Source: an uncultured Lachnospiraceae bacterium (GTDB lineage: Bacteria > Bacillota > Clostridia > Lachnospirales > Lachnospiraceae). From it: DNA of 64,000 bases. This document shows, one piece after another, positions 1-9,324 of this stretch; within the stretch, counting starts at the first letter, position 1, and every line of letters starts with the position of its first letter. The stretch lies in NCBI GenBank assembly GCA_947629525.1, contig CANREB010000001.1, positions 207,734 through 271,733 of the forward strand, given 5' to 3'. The notes under the pieces were generated by a model. That model searched no databases. It was given only the letters and a program-made list of their open reading frames with translations, and was not told where the DNA came from. Both the position numbers and the translations under genes were made by a program.

Positions 1-582
1 TATTGCCTTGGCAAGCTCGTCCGCGCTTGTGGGCGAGCCGAACTGATCGCCCACCACGGTGACCTTATCATGGTTTTGAGACAAGCCAAGCATTGTTTTT
101 ACAAAGTTTTTACCGTCGCCGTACAGCCATGCTGTTCGTACTATAAAATATTCTTTTGCAAACTCTTTCACAAAATTTTCACCCGCAAGTTTCGTCTTGC
201 CATAGACTGCCTGCGGATTTGGCGTGTCAAATTCCGTATACGGTATATTTGAGTTACCGTCAAAAACGTAATCGGTTGAAATATGCACAAGCTTTGCCCC
301 ATATTTTGAAGCTGCTATGCTCAGATTTCTCGGACCGATCGCATTTATCCTGTAAGCATTATCAATGTCCGTCTCACACCCGTTGACGTTAGTATGCGCC
401 GCGCAGTTAATTATGGCATATGGTCTTATATCACCGACAAGCCTGTTCACGTCATCAATATCCGTAATGTCAAGCTGCGCCACGTCGGTGTTCACACACT
501 CATATTCCCTGCTGTTTTCATAAATCTTATTAACGGCATGCCCAAGCTGACCGTTACACCCTGTTACTATTATTTTTTTCAC
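1..582 (-). CDS. rfbD: dTDP-4-dehydrorhamnose reductase, 3' end outside window
   Basis: This is the N-terminal 194 residues of a RmlD/RfbD-type short-chain reductase, which carries out the last step of dTDP-L-rhamnose synthesis by NADPH reduction of the 4-keto sugar. I read a GTG start at base 582, preceded by the ribosome site GGAGGT (587-592). The N-terminus KKIIVTGCNGQLGHAV is the dinucleotide-binding GxxGxxG loop of this family. Further on are the conserved STDYVFDG stretch and the catalytic-type YGKTKLAGE (Tyr...Lys). The gene runs off the left edge of the window. It is read in the same direction as ptsH but lies 39 bp downstream of it, so it may be cotranscribed. Confidence 0.88.
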   Translation of the reverse strand, partial: MKKIIVTGCNGQLGHAVNKIYENSREYECVNTDVAQLDITDIDDVNRLVGDIRPYAIINCAAHTNVNGCETDIDNAYRINAIGPRNLSIAASKYGAKLVHISTDYVFDGNSNIPYTEFDTPNPQAVYGKTKLAGENFVKEFAKEYFIVRTAWLYGDGKNFVKTMLGLSQNHDKVTVVGDQFGSPTSADELAKAI

Positions 583-621
583 ACTGACCTCCATATATTC
601 AGTTTGGCAGCTCAAATATGA

Positions 622-885
622 TCATTCTCCCAAACCGCCCTCTACCAATTGAACAAGCCTGTTCAAAGCTTCCGTTTCATCTTTGCCCTCGCAGATAAGT
701 TCGATTTCATCGCCGCTCTTTACGCAGGCTCCAAGTACACTCAGAACACTCTTTGCATTAGCTGTGATGTCGCCAAATGTAAATGTGATACGCGATTCAA
801 ACTGCATTGCCTCCTTACAAAGCATACCCGCAGGACGAAGATGCAGCCCTGTAGGATTATTGATTACTACCTTTTGGCTTACCAT
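622..885 (-). CDS. ptsH: Phosphocarrier protein HPr
   Basis: HPr is the small cytoplasmic phosphocarrier of the PTS. It takes phosphate from enzyme I on His15 and, in Firmicutes, is phosphorylated on Ser46 by HPr kinase for CcpA-dependent catabolite control. Both sites are visible in this 87-residue protein: His15 in GLHLRPAG and Ser46 in NAKSVLSVLG. The length is normal for HPr. The ribosome site GGAGG lies 7 bases before ATG. It follows glmM on the same strand with a 44-bp gap. A second, His-less HPr-like protein is encoded at 33638-33868. Confidence 0.93.
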   Translation of the reverse strand: MVSQKVVINNPTGLHLRPAGMLCKEAMQFESRITFTFGDITANAKSVLSVLGACVKSGDEIELICEGKDETEALNRLVQLVEGGLGE

Positions 886-929
886 GTTTATCCTCCATTC
901 TCTCGTTCCCTACAACACACGAATCCATG

Positions 930-2279
930 TTAAAGCATGACATTCTGAATAAGCTCCGCAAGCTGTTTTGCCTCTTTTTCTATCAATTCCTTATCTTTTC
1001 CTTCTATCATAACACGTACAAGCGGCTCTGTCCCGGAAGGTCTTATGAGTACTCTCCCTTCTCCCTCAAATTTTTTGCTTACGCGTTCTATCGCTTCCGC
1101 TATCTCTGTATATTCCATATAGCTGTCTTTTTTATGGTTGGGAACCTTTGCCCCGACAAGCGCCTGCGGCAGTACTGTCATCACTTTTGAAAGTTCAGAA
1201 AGCTTCTCGCCCGTATCTACCATCACATCAAGCAGGTGAAGCGCGCTCAAAAGTCCGTCCCCCGTAGTATTTTCATCGAGGAAAATAATATGCCCCGACT
1301 GCTCCCCGCCAAGGTTTGCCCCTATCTCAAGCATCCGCTCAAGCACATATCTGTCGCCGACCTTGGTCTGCTCCATATGTATGCCCTGCTTCTCTCCCAT
1401 CTGGAAAAATCCGAGGTTGCTCATTACAGTGGCTACAATGGTATTATCCTTTAATTTGCCGTTTTTCTTCATGTGGCATCCGATTATCGACATTATCACA
1501 TCGCCGTCTATCTCTTTGCCGTTCTCATCGACCGCGAGAAGCCTGTCGGCATCACCGTCAAACGCAAGCCCCACATCAGCATGCTCATAAACTACTCTTG
1601 CCATCAATTCCTGCATATGTGTCGAGCCGCAATTGGCATTGATATTTGTCCCGTCAGGCGAATTGTGGATCGCCACCACATCAGCCCCAAGCTCTTTGAG
1701 CGTCTCGACCGACGTATAATATGAAGCACCCTCGGCACAATCGACTACGATCTTCATCCCACGCAGATTGACAGGCACTGCCCTTACGGCATGATTGATA
1801 TATTCTTCCCTTGCATCTGTCCTGTATTTTATCTTTCCTATACTTGGACCCGTGGGAAAATTGACATCCTTCATATCGTCTCTGATAAGTGCTTCTATCT
1901 CATCTTCAAGCGCATCGGGCAGTTTAAATCCGTTGCCGTCAAAAAATTTTATACCGTTAAATTCAACAGGATTATGTGACGCTGAGATCACGACACCTGC
2001 ATCCACTCTGTATTTTCTTGTAAGATACGCTATCGCAGGCGTAGGTATCACTCCTACATACACCACGTTTGCTCCTACGGAACATGCCCCCGCCATAAGC
2101 GCGTTGGCGAGCATATCTCCTGAAATGCGCGTATCACATCCAACCATTATCGTAGCCTTATGCTCATGCTCCTTTGAAAGTACATATGCCCCTGCCTGCC
2201 CAAGCTGCATCGCAAGCATCGGGGTAAGTTCATCGTTAGCTACGCCGCGCACTCCGTCAGTGCCAAACAACCTTGCCAT
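930..2279 (-). CDS. glmM: Phosphoglucosamine mutase
   Basis: GlmM interconverts glucosamine-6-phosphate and glucosamine-1-phosphate for peptidoglycan precursor synthesis. At 449 residues the protein has the usual length. It begins [12 protein letters not shown], carries the phosphoserine loop ISASHNP with the catalytic serine near residue 101, the Mg-binding DGDADR motif in the middle, and the phosphate-binding [12 protein letters not shown] near the C-terminus. It lies 19 bp after ybbR and after cdaA. This conserved cdaA-ybbR-glmM order links c-di-AMP signalling with cell-wall synthesis; in other Firmicutes GlmM binds and inhibits CdaA. Confidence 0.96.
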   Translation of the reverse strand: MARLFGTDGVRGVANDELTPMLAMQLGQAGAYVLSKEHEHKATIMVGCDTRISGDMLANALMAGACSVGANVVYVGVIPTPAIAYLTRKYRVDAGVVISASHNPVEFNGIKFFDGNGFKLPDALEDEIEALIRDDMKDVNFPTGPSIGKIKYRTDAREEYINHAVRAVPVNLRGMKIVVDCAEGASYYTSVETLKELGADVVAIHNSPDGTNINANCGSTHMQELMARVVYEHADVGLAFDGDADRLLAVDENGKEIDGDVIMSIIGCHMKKNGKLKDNTIVATVMSNLGFFQMGEKQGIHMEQTKVGDRYVLERMLEIGANLGGEQSGHIIFLDENTTGDGLLSALHLLDVMVDTGEKLSELSKVMTVLPQALVGAKVPNHKKDSYMEYTEIAEAIERVSKKFEGEGRVLIRPSGTEPLVRVMIEGKDKELIEKEAKQLAELIQNVML

Positions 2280-2298
2280 TATCCGTTACCTCTTTCTA

Positions 2299-3615
2299 TT
2301 ATTCATTCTCTTCTTCATCTGCCTGCAGAGTTATCGTAAACTGATACTTTTCTTCAAACTCCACATCATTCAGATTGAATACTACATCCCCTAAATACGT
2401 GCCCGGTACCCATTCATCGATTCCAAGCGATTCTCTTAATAACTCCATATCGACCACACCGATGACAGAATTTTCATCTATGCTGTTCACCACAGACTCC
2501 GTTCCCGTCACCTTTATCGTATACGGATGCGGATTGTCTTCCGGCAGCTCCCTGACAGTAACGTTAAAGCCTGCGGGCTTGTTACCGACTGCCAGATTTG
2601 AGGCAGGTATCTGAAGCGTTCTCGTCACGACTTTCTCTATACCTACATTCACACTTACATTGCCGCCAAAACTGCTTTCCGCAAACTGCGTGCCGCTTGG
2701 CAGATACTTACGTATATTTACTGTTTCGGTAAAGCTCTCCTGACGATCGGTAAGGTCAAGCGCCGGATCTGTTACCGATATCTTTGAAACTGTGTCGAGT
2801 ACCGATTTTCGTCCCGCTATCAGAACTGCCGCAGGTTCACATGTGATCTCCCCGTTAGCGGTAAATCCTTCGGCGGCTGTCCCTGTCGTATTAAAGCTTA
2901 AAGGAACTTCTTTTGTTGCAAGTATGGTAACAGCGACATTGATCGTTGATATATTCATATTTATAGAGCTGCTGCGCACCTCGTTGTCATCAGCATCATA
3001 AAGCTTTAGTTCAACATTGGTATTGATATCCTGTGATGCTCCGCTGATACTGGTGACGGCTTCCACGCTTTCTACCTTGTTGATGAGCGACTCAGGTCCC
3101 GAGATCCGCACCGTATTCAGGCTCGGCGTCACGTTGCCGACAACATATCCGTCTGCAGGTTCGCCCGTGATCGATGTATTTATAACCATCTGGACACGTT
3201 TCATGTCCTCTATTGATAATTGAAGATTATCTATATTTGTTTTAAATTCAAATTCGGAATTGTTGCGCGTACTTGAAGCCTTTATACCGACAGTATTCAT
3301 AAATGTAAGCTCTGACATATCGGCGACAGCTTTGATATCTTCTTTTGTCAAACCGTCAAACGAACTGCTCTTGCCCTCAACCGTGACATTGACACTGTCA
3401 GTGCCGTTAAGTATCGCATAAACCTTACCTTCACTTGTGATCAGGTCATCATTTATTATCTCGACAGGAACATTATAAAAAGTCTTGCTCTCTACAGGGT
3501 CTGTAATACTGTTTACAACGAACCACAAACCGCACGAAAATGCCACTGCCAACAGCTTAAGTCCTAAATTTTTCGTGAATAGATCTGCCACTTTGCGGAA
3601 AATACTATTTTTCAT
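2299..3615 (-). CDS. ybbR: YbbR-domain regulator of the c-di-AMP cyclase
   Basis: This 438-residue protein has one N-terminal membrane helix (about residues 17-35, LGLKLLAVAFSCGLWFVV). It continues with a series of extracytoplasmic beta-rich YbbR domains; the YNVPVEI-type and NVTVEGKSS-type repeats can be seen several times. YbbR proteins, also called CdaR, bind CdaA at the membrane and modulate its diadenylate cyclase activity. The start overlaps the end of cdaA by 11 bp, which indicates translational coupling. The C-terminus is acidic. This CdaR is unrelated to the sugar-diacid regulator of the same name. Confidence 0.9.
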   Translation of the reverse strand: MKNSIFRKVADLFTKNLGLKLLAVAFSCGLWFVVNSITDPVESKTFYNVPVEIINDDLITSEGKVYAILNGTDSVNVTVEGKSSSFDGLTKEDIKAVADMSELTFMNTVGIKASSTRNNSEFEFKTNIDNLQLSIEDMKRVQMVINTSITGEPADGYVVGNVTPSLNTVRISGPESLINKVESVEAVTSISGASQDINTNVELKLYDADDNEVRSSSINMNISTINVAVTILATKEVPLSFNTTGTAAEGFTANGEITCEPAAVLIAGRKSVLDTVSKISVTDPALDLTDRQESFTETVNIRKYLPSGTQFAESSFGGNVSVNVGIEKVVTRTLQIPASNLAVGNKPAGFNVTVRELPEDNPHPYTIKVTGTESVVNSIDENSVIGVVDMELLRESLGIDEWVPGTYLGDVVFNLNDVEFEEKYQFTITLQADEEENE

Positions 3616-4468
3616 TTTTAGCCCTACCTTTCCAGAGCCCGCGTTTCTTTTCCTCCGTTTCTTTGTTCTGTATCATATGAAGCTTTTCCCGAAGCCCGTT
3701 AGCGTCAAGATTTCTGAAAAGTTTTCCCTCATAAGTAACGCTGACATTGCCCGTTTCCTCAGACACGATTATCGTAAGGGCATCCGTTACTTCGGATATT
3801 CCTACTCCCGCACGGTGACGCGTACCAAGCTCTTTGCTTATCTCCATATTATCAGAAAGCGGAAGGTAGCATGTCGCAGACACTACCCTGTCTCCCCGCA
3901 CAATAACAGCGCCGTCATGAAGCGGTGTGTTATGTTCAAAAATATTTATAAGAAGCTGGCTTGAAATAAGTCCGTCAACCTCTATACCTGTTCTCTCATA
4001 CTCAGTGAGCAGCACATTCTGTTCTATTACTATAAGCGCTCCTGTCTTTACCTTTCCCATCTCGAAGCTCGCCTTTACAAGATCGTTTACTGTCTTATCG
4101 GAAAACCGCTCATCTGACGCTTTTTCAAATGTGATGATATTATTTATAAGGCTTTTGCGCCCCAACTCTTCAAGCGCTCTTCTAAGCTCCGGCTGCAGCA
4201 CTACCACGACAGCAATGACCGCTATGCTGAATACATTCTCAACGATCCATACTATAGTGTGCATTTTAAAGAACATGGCAAGCAGAATAAATATGAGAAT
4301 AATGATTATGCCTTTCATAAGCTGCCATACTTTTGTATGTTTTGCCCATGCCATAATATGATACACCAAAAAGGATATAATGAGTATTTCCACTATATCC
4401 TCCCATCTTAATCTCTGCAAAGACCAATTGCCTTGGTATGAACTTAGAAAATCCCTGATGATGTCCAT
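3605..4468 (-). CDS. cdaA: Membrane diadenylate cyclase CdaA (DacA)
   Basis: CdaA makes cyclic di-AMP from two ATP, a second messenger for potassium and osmotic balance. The 287-residue protein has three N-terminal membrane helices (about residues 25-95) and a DAC catalytic domain with both signature motifs: DGA at 185-187 and RHR at 217-219 in GTRHRAGVG. It ends in a basic tail. It is the first recognisable member of the cdaA-ybbR-glmM set and starts only 5 bp after an unassigned membrane gene, which suggests that the gene before it belongs to the same transcript. Confidence 0.96.
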   Translation of the reverse strand: MDIIRDFLSSYQGNWSLQRLRWEDIVEILIISFLVYHIMAWAKHTKVWQLMKGIIIILIFILLAMFFKMHTIVWIVENVFSIAVIAVVVVLQPELRRALEELGRKSLINNIITFEKASDERFSDKTVNDLVKASFEMGKVKTGALIVIEQNVLLTEYERTGIEVDGLISSQLLINIFEHNTPLHDGAVIVRGDRVVSATCYLPLSDNMEISKELGTRHRAGVGISEVTDALTIIVSEETGNVSVTYEGKLFRNLDANGLREKLHMIQNKETEEKKRGLWKGRAKNEK

Positions 4469-4473
4469 TTACA

Positions 4474-5430
4474 CTAATTCCTTTTCTGCTGTTTTACTGC
4501 TTTTTCGGGTACTCTTATTGTTTTGACCCTCTTTTGAGGCGTCGCAACCGTATTCTTAGGAACCGCTTTTACGTAGTAGTAATACTCGTCATCCTCAAAC
4601 TGTACCAGCTCGGTACGCGAATAATCGACATTAAATACAAAAAACTCAAGCACTTTGGCAATAAGCACCGACACAACGTTTCCAAGTATCACGCCGATGA
4701 TCGGAAGGTTTGTATTATACATAAGGTCGCCGAACAGCAGTATAAGAATATTAGCAAGCGCCCCCGTTATCATCGCAATAGTCCACGCATAGTCAACGCT
4801 CAGCCTCCGTATAAAATATACGATCAGCAAAGTCGCAGCAAACGCCGCAACAGCCACAAACATAGTCTTGTTGCTCATAAGCCCGTCAACAACATATCGG
4901 AACTTTTCAAGGGAACCATCCTCCTCAAAAGTATCGAGCACGGAAGCGCTCTGTGATATATAGCTGACCGTGTAATATACTATGACCCCGCTCGCGACAG
5001 ATACCGCGGATACGGGCGTACCCGCAAGCCCCATAGCTATAGGCATGATATACGGTATTTTAAGTATAAAGCAGACCGGCGTCAAAAGCACGGCGATCGT
5101 GTCTCTCGGCGAAAATCTGATATATAATATAAACAACAGCAAAAATATCGCAAGCGCAACAACAGCACACTCCATTGACAGCGCATAAAGATGTCCAAGA
5201 GTGACCAGCGCACATATAAATACAATAAAATTCATCGGCAGGAATGAGCACATAAGCGCAAGAATAAACACAACAGCCATATTTTTAAGCGCACTCATAT
5301 ACCCTATAGCACCGTTTATTATCAGTATGGTAACAAACGCCAGCAGAAATTTGCTTATCGGCGTAATATATATTTCATATTTACTGTAAAACCTTTTCAG
5401 GTGCTCACGCATAACCAAAAGGGTAGTCAT
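4474..5430 (-). CDS. Unassigned multi-pass membrane protein upstream of cdaA
   Basis: I do not recognise a named family with confidence. The 318-residue protein has about eight hydrophobic helices (from residue 24 to about 265). A cytoplasmic-type acidic patch (VQFEDDEYYYYV) and a strongly basic tail (PQKRVKTIRVPEKAVKQQKR) follow. The central SVASGVIVYYTVSYI region, with short inter-helix loops, looks like an integral transporter or scaffold rather than an enzyme. The spacing to cdaA is 5 bp and to the preceding membrane gene 24 bp, so it is probably in the c-di-AMP/cell-wall operon. A ribosome site AAGGAAAG precedes the ATG. Confidence 0.75.
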   Translation of the reverse strand: MTTLLVMREHLKRFYSKYEIYITPISKFLLAFVTILIINGAIGYMSALKNMAVVFILALMCSFLPMNFIVFICALVTLGHLYALSMECAVVALAIFLLLFILYIRFSPRDTIAVLLTPVCFILKIPYIMPIAMGLAGTPVSAVSVASGVIVYYTVSYISQSASVLDTFEEDGSLEKFRYVVDGLMSNKTMFVAVAAFAATLLIVYFIRRLSVDYAWTIAMITGALANILILLFGDLMYNTNLPIIGVILGNVVSVLIAKVLEFFVFNVDYSRTELVQFEDDEYYYYVKAVPKNTVATPQKRVKTIRVPEKAVKQQKRN

Positions 5431-5454
5431 AATACTTTCCTTTCTTTTAAGGCA

Positions 5455-5853
5455 TTATTTCCTGTTTTCTTTATCGTACAGATAAGAAAGCTTTTTCAGA
5501 TTGTTGTAATACCTTTTAAGGCTTTTTCTCGCTTTTGTATAGCGGTATGTGTATACGCCATAGGAAGCAGCCGCGTACACTGCAACAAAGACAAGATACG
5601 CAATTATCACTTTCTTGCCGAATTCAAACAGATCCATCTTGTAGATGTCCGCCATGAACACCTCAAAATCATACAATATAAACATTCCAAAGACAATAAA
5701 AAAACCCACCGTGCCGCTTATAATTGATTTAATTACCTGCAGCCCGATATAATCTCCCCTGAAATAGCTTCCTATTGATACGTTTTTTTTGCCCTCATTC
5801 GCCTCATAGGAAGCCATTTTGGTCATCAGTCTGATTCGCTCTTCATTTAACAT
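5455..5853 (-). CDS. Unassigned small two-helix membrane protein
   Basis: This 132-residue protein has two clear membrane helices (about 43-62, SGTVGFFIVFGMFILY, and 85-105, VIIAYLVFVAVYAAASYGVY). Basic segments flank them, and a Lys/Arg/Tyr-rich tail (YRYTKARKSLKRYYNNLK) probably lies in the cytoplasm. No catalytic motif is seen and I know no function. It lies 12 bp after yvyF and 24 bp before the larger membrane gene, so all are likely cotranscribed. It could be an accessory subunit of that larger membrane protein; this is inference from position only. Confidence 0.7.
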   Translation of the reverse strand: MLNEERIRLMTKMASYEANEGKKNVSIGSYFRGDYIGLQVIKSIISGTVGFFIVFGMFILYDFEVFMADIYKMDLFEFGKKVIIAYLVFVAVYAAASYGVYTYRYTKARKSLKRYYNNLKKLSYLYDKENRK

Positions 5854-5865
5854 AACAATACCTTA

Positions 5866-6279
5866 CTATCTGTCAAGAAATCTCATCTTATTACCGTCAG
5901 AAGCTCTCTTCTTCGGTTCCTCTATGATGCGCTTAGGCTTAGCTATGGCGCTTGAAAGACCTGAAGCCAGCTCATTCTTGCACTTCGCACAGAGTTTGCC
6001 TGAACGTATCATGGCACCGCAGTTCTCGCATGGAAGCATAACAGGCGAATCGGCAGTAAACTCAAGACGTTCCTCCCTTATCCACTGCTGTATCTGCCCG
6101 GGTTCAACTTCACAGGCTTCAGAAACCTCTTTGATGTCGGTATGAGGATTTTCACGTATATATTTTTTTACTGCCTGAAAGGTCTCTTCTAACTGCGCCC
6201 TGCAAGCCGGACAAATCGGCATACCGGAAATGTGATTAAAAAGTTTCCCGCATTTTCTACAATTTCTTACGTCGCTCAT
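5866..6279 (-). CDS. yvyF: YvyF-like flagellar-operon zinc-ribbon protein
   Basis: The protein has two zinc-ribbon-like Cys pairs at its N-terminus (CRKCGKLF...CPAC) and another pair further on (CENCGAMI...CAKCK). A helical winged-helix-like middle (EVSEACEVEPGQIQQWIREERLE) lies between them. This matches the YvyF family found beside comF and flagellar genes in Bacillus. The start at 6279 (MSDVRNC) is chosen because GGAGG (6288-6292) sits 8 bases before it. The in-frame ATG 15 bases upstream has no good ribosome site. It directly follows comFC. Its role in motility is known only by association. Confidence 0.82.
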   Translation of the reverse strand: MSDVRNCRKCGKLFNHISGMPICPACRAQLEETFQAVKKYIRENPHTDIKEVSEACEVEPGQIQQWIREERLEFTADSPVMLPCENCGAMIRSGKLCAKCKNELASGLSSAIAKPKRIIEEPKKRASDGNKMRFLDR

Positions 6280-6293
6280 TAGATCTTCCTCCA

Positions 6294-7019
6294 TTAAATT
6301 CCCTCTCCGATACAGAGAGTAATAAAATATACCTTATCCACCCCGCGCCGTTTAAGTTCTGACGCAACAGCATCCAATGTACTGCCTGTCGTATATACAT
6401 CATCAACAAGGATAGTCTTATTTAATTTTACAACATCTGAGCCAATATTAAAAGCCTTTTTCAAATTATTTTGTCTGAATATTGCATTTAATTGCTTTTG
6501 AGGCAGTGTTTTTTTGGTTCTTTTTACCAAATCGGCATACAAGGGTATGCCGGACAGCCTTGAAAGTTCTCTTGCCACAAGCTCTGCCTGATTATAACCG
6601 CGCTCTTTTTTCCTCGACCTGTGAAGCGGAATGGGGATTATGGCATCCGCATTCATATTTCTTATACAGCCGCCAAGCCTCCTGTTGATATCCTGTGCAT
6701 AAAACTGCGCATATTCGCACCGCCCCGAATATTTAAAGCGGTATATGCTCTGTCTCATACTCTGATAATCATACAGCGCATAGCCATAATCAAAATTGTG
6801 CTGCCTGTTCTCACAGTCGCCGCAGAATATTTTTGTCTCGTCAAAAAGCTGTTTCCCGCATTTTCTGCATACCGGCTGCCTTATATACTGTATCTTTGCG
6901 GCACATCCGCCGCATATAAGCCCGCTGCCTGCCGCAACCACATCATCACACACGGGGCATCGCCGGGGAAATATAAGATCCTTTACTCTTTCCCAAATGT
7001 TTCGTTCATTATCTCGCAT
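6294..7019 (-). CDS. comFC: ComFC-type phosphoribosyltransferase-like protein
   Basis: This 241-residue protein has the ComF layout. An N-terminal region carries CxxC pairs (CPVCDDVV, CGGC, CRKCGK, CGDC) that should bind zinc. A type I phosphoribosyltransferase fold follows, with the PRPP loop ILVDDVYTTGST near residue 200. In Bacillus ComFC supports DNA uptake; in other bacteria the homologue is annotated only as a phosphoribosyltransferase. Its start lies 37 bp inside the end of recD2. The site AAAGGA, 7 bases upstream of the ATG, supports this overlap. Confidence 0.88.
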   Translation of the reverse strand: MRDNERNIWERVKDLIFPRRCPVCDDVVAAGSGLICGGCAAKIQYIRQPVCRKCGKQLFDETKIFCGDCENRQHNFDYGYALYDYQSMRQSIYRFKYSGRCEYAQFYAQDINRRLGGCIRNMNADAIIPIPLHRSRKKERGYNQAELVARELSRLSGIPLYADLVKRTKKTLPQKQLNAIFRQNNLKKAFNIGSDVVKLNKTILVDDVYTTGSTLDAVASELKRRGVDKVYFITLCIGEGI

Positions 7020-9247
7020 ATTCTGTCCTTTAATCCTGTATATCTTTTTTGTTCATTCTCATTAGCTATCATCTGTTTCACAGTCTCGCGGCTGCCAAGG
7101 ATAGTCACGCATTTTTTTGCCCTTGTGACACCCGTATACAGCAAATTTCTGTTCATCAGCAGGCGCGGTCCTGTAAGCAGAGGCATGATCACCGCGGGAT
7201 ATTCGCTTCCCTGTGACTTATGTATTGTGATTGCATACGCAAGCTCGATCTCATCAAGCGCACCTATCTGATATGTCACCCGCTTCAGGTCATCGTACTC
7301 AACCACAACTGTCCTTGCCGTTTCATTTATCTCTTTTATGATGCCGACATCTCCGTTAAATACGCCCTGTCCGCTGTCAACGGCAATACCGTATCTGCTG
7401 ACTACTTCCCACTCAAGCTGATAATTGTTTTTTATCTGCATCACCTTGTCGCCAAGTCTCAAAACACCTTCGCCGTGTGGCAGCTCTGTCTTTTCATCCG
7501 AAGGGGGATTTAGATACCGCTGCAGAATGGCGTTTAATGTTTCAACGCCAAGCGGTCCTTTCCGCATCGGCGTAAGAACCTGAATATCATACATTCCCGC
7601 ATTCACATATTTCGGCAGTTTTTCAGTGATCAATACTATAATATGTTTATATATGACGTTAATATTATTCCTTTCCAAAAAGAAAAAGTCCCTGCTCTTA
7701 TTGTCAAGCGCGATCTCTTTGCCTTCATTGATACGGTGTGCGTTGACTACTATATCGCTTTCGCCTGCCTGACGGAAAATTTTTGATAACGTAACACTCG
7801 CAAAACACCTGCTCTCCATAAGATCTTTTAACACCTGTCCTGCGCCCACTGAGGGAAGCTGATTTCTGTCGCCGACCATGATAAGCCTTGTTCCCGGCGT
7901 TATTGCCTTTAGCAGTGCCTGAAACAAATGTATGTCAACCATCGACATCTCGTCGATAATGACAACATCAGCCTCCAATGGATTTAGTTCATTTTTTTCA
8001 AAATGCACTCCCGAAAAGCTTTTCTCGTCATCTGACACTGCACCGTTAAGTTCAAGAAGCCTGTGAATCGTTTTTGCCTCAAAACCTGTAGCTTCCGTCA
8101 TACGTTTTGCGGCACGCCCTGTAGGCGCGGCAAGGAATATATCAAGCCCTTCTTTCTCAAAATATCTCAATATCATATTTATGGTAGTTGTCTTTCCCGT
8201 TCCGGGTCCTCCGGATAATATAAATATTCCGTTTTTTATTGCTTCGGTAACGGCGGCTTTCTGCAGGTCATCCAACTCCATATCGTTCTCATTCTCAAGT
8301 TCCTCCAGCTTTTGCGGCAAGCGCGCAAGTTCTGAGGCGCCCATCCTGTCGGCGTCTCCAAATGCGCGCTGCAGTTCAGTCAGCATCCGCGCACAGTTCA
8401 GCTCCGCATAATAGAGGTTCATACTGTATACGCATTTTTCTCCTGCCTTTTCTTTTATGACCAGCTTTTTGTCAATGGCAAGATTAGGTATCTGCGGTTC
8501 TATCTGCTCTGTTGAAAGCCCAAGCATCTGTGCCGCCCTGTCCAAAAGGATACCCTCGGGCAGATAAACATGCCCTTCGGCGCCCGCCTGAACAAGAGTA
8601 TACAATATACCGCTTCGTATCCTGAAATCAGAGTCGATATGTATACCTATCTTTGACGCGATCTCATCGGCAATACGAAAGCCGACTCCGGCAATATCTT
8701 CGGCAAGCTTGTACGGGTTTTCCTGCATTATGCCGTAAAGTTTTGTGCCATACTGATCATAGATTTTTATCGCCAGCGTGTTGGATATACCGTATTTTTG
8801 CAGAAAGATCATTGCCTCTCTTACATCTTTTTTCTCCTCGACCTGTTCGGCTATCTCGCGCGCTTTTTTTTCACTTATTCCCTTTATTTCGGCAAGTCTG
8901 TGCGGTTCCTCCTCGATTATCCGGAAAGTGTCGTCGCCAAACCGCCGCACGATACGCGCCGCCAGCGCAACGCCTACACCCTTAATGGCTCCCGAACCGA
9001 GATAACGTTCAACAGATTCCGCGTCCTCAGGAACGACTACGCAGAAGCTGTCAACCTTAAACTGCATGCCATATACAGCGTGTTCAACATATGCGCCGTT
9101 CGCCTCTATACATTCTCCCTCGTCCAGACCGGCAAAGATGCCTGTACAGGTTATTTCCGCACCTTCCGATGTTATATTTATAACACCGTAACCGTTCTGC
9201 GGATTTTTATATATTATATGTTCCACAAATCCCTTTACAATCTCCAC
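6983..9247 (-). CDS. recD2: RecD2-type ATP-dependent 5'-3' DNA helicase
   Basis: At 754 residues this is the RecD2 form that works without RecBC. It has an N-terminal OB-like region and helix-hairpin-helix repeats (IKGVGVALAARIVRRFG, IKGISEKKAREIAEQ). Next come the Walker A motif GGPGTGKTTT near residue 350 and the DEMS Walker B. The C-terminal helicase motif with AYAITIHKSQGSEY completes the superfamily 1B pattern. RecD2 proteins act in DNA repair and replication-fork maintenance. It begins the recD2-comFC-yvyF run, which continues into the two membrane genes and the cdaA group. Confidence 0.95.
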   Translation of the reverse strand: MEIVKGFVEHIIYKNPQNGYGVINITSEGAEITCTGIFAGLDEGECIEANGAYVEHAVYGMQFKVDSFCVVVPEDAESVERYLGSGAIKGVGVALAARIVRRFGDDTFRIIEEEPHRLAEIKGISEKKAREIAEQVEEKKDVREAMIFLQKYGISNTLAIKIYDQYGTKLYGIMQENPYKLAEDIAGVGFRIADEIASKIGIHIDSDFRIRSGILYTLVQAGAEGHVYLPEGILLDRAAQMLGLSTEQIEPQIPNLAIDKKLVIKEKAGEKCVYSMNLYYAELNCARMLTELQRAFGDADRMGASELARLPQKLEELENENDMELDDLQKAAVTEAIKNGIFILSGGPGTGKTTTINMILRYFEKEGLDIFLAAPTGRAAKRMTEATGFEAKTIHRLLELNGAVSDDEKSFSGVHFEKNELNPLEADVVIIDEMSMVDIHLFQALLKAITPGTRLIMVGDRNQLPSVGAGQVLKDLMESRCFASVTLSKIFRQAGESDIVVNAHRINEGKEIALDNKSRDFFFLERNNINVIYKHIIVLITEKLPKYVNAGMYDIQVLTPMRKGPLGVETLNAILQRYLNPPSDEKTELPHGEGVLRLGDKVMQIKNNYQLEWEVVSRYGIAVDSGQGVFNGDVGIIKEINETARTVVVEYDDLKRVTYQIGALDEIELAYAITIHKSQGSEYPAVIMPLLTGPRLLMNRNLLYTGVTRAKKCVTILGSRETVKQMIANENEQKRYTGLKDRICEIMNETFGKE

Positions 9248-9286
9248 GGGATATCCTCCTATGACCGGAAAATCCTATGAATAGAA

Positions 9287-9318
9287 ATAGCCGACCCGCA
9301 TTTATATGGGTCGGCTAT
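9287..9318 (-). terminator. Intrinsic terminator of the flagellar rod operon
   Basis: An 11-bp perfect stem (ATAGCCGACCC at 9287-9297 with GGGTCGGCTAT at 9308-9318) with a 10-base loop lies directly after the FlgJ-like gene on the minus strand. The transcript then runs into TTTC. It separates the flagellar genes from recD2. Confidence 0.8.
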
Positions 9319-9324
9319 ATTAAT

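Noticed and set aside
1795..2394. A 199-codon frame opposite glmM and ybbR
   Set aside because: It runs across the end of one gene and the start of another on the other strand, with no ribosome site and no domain.
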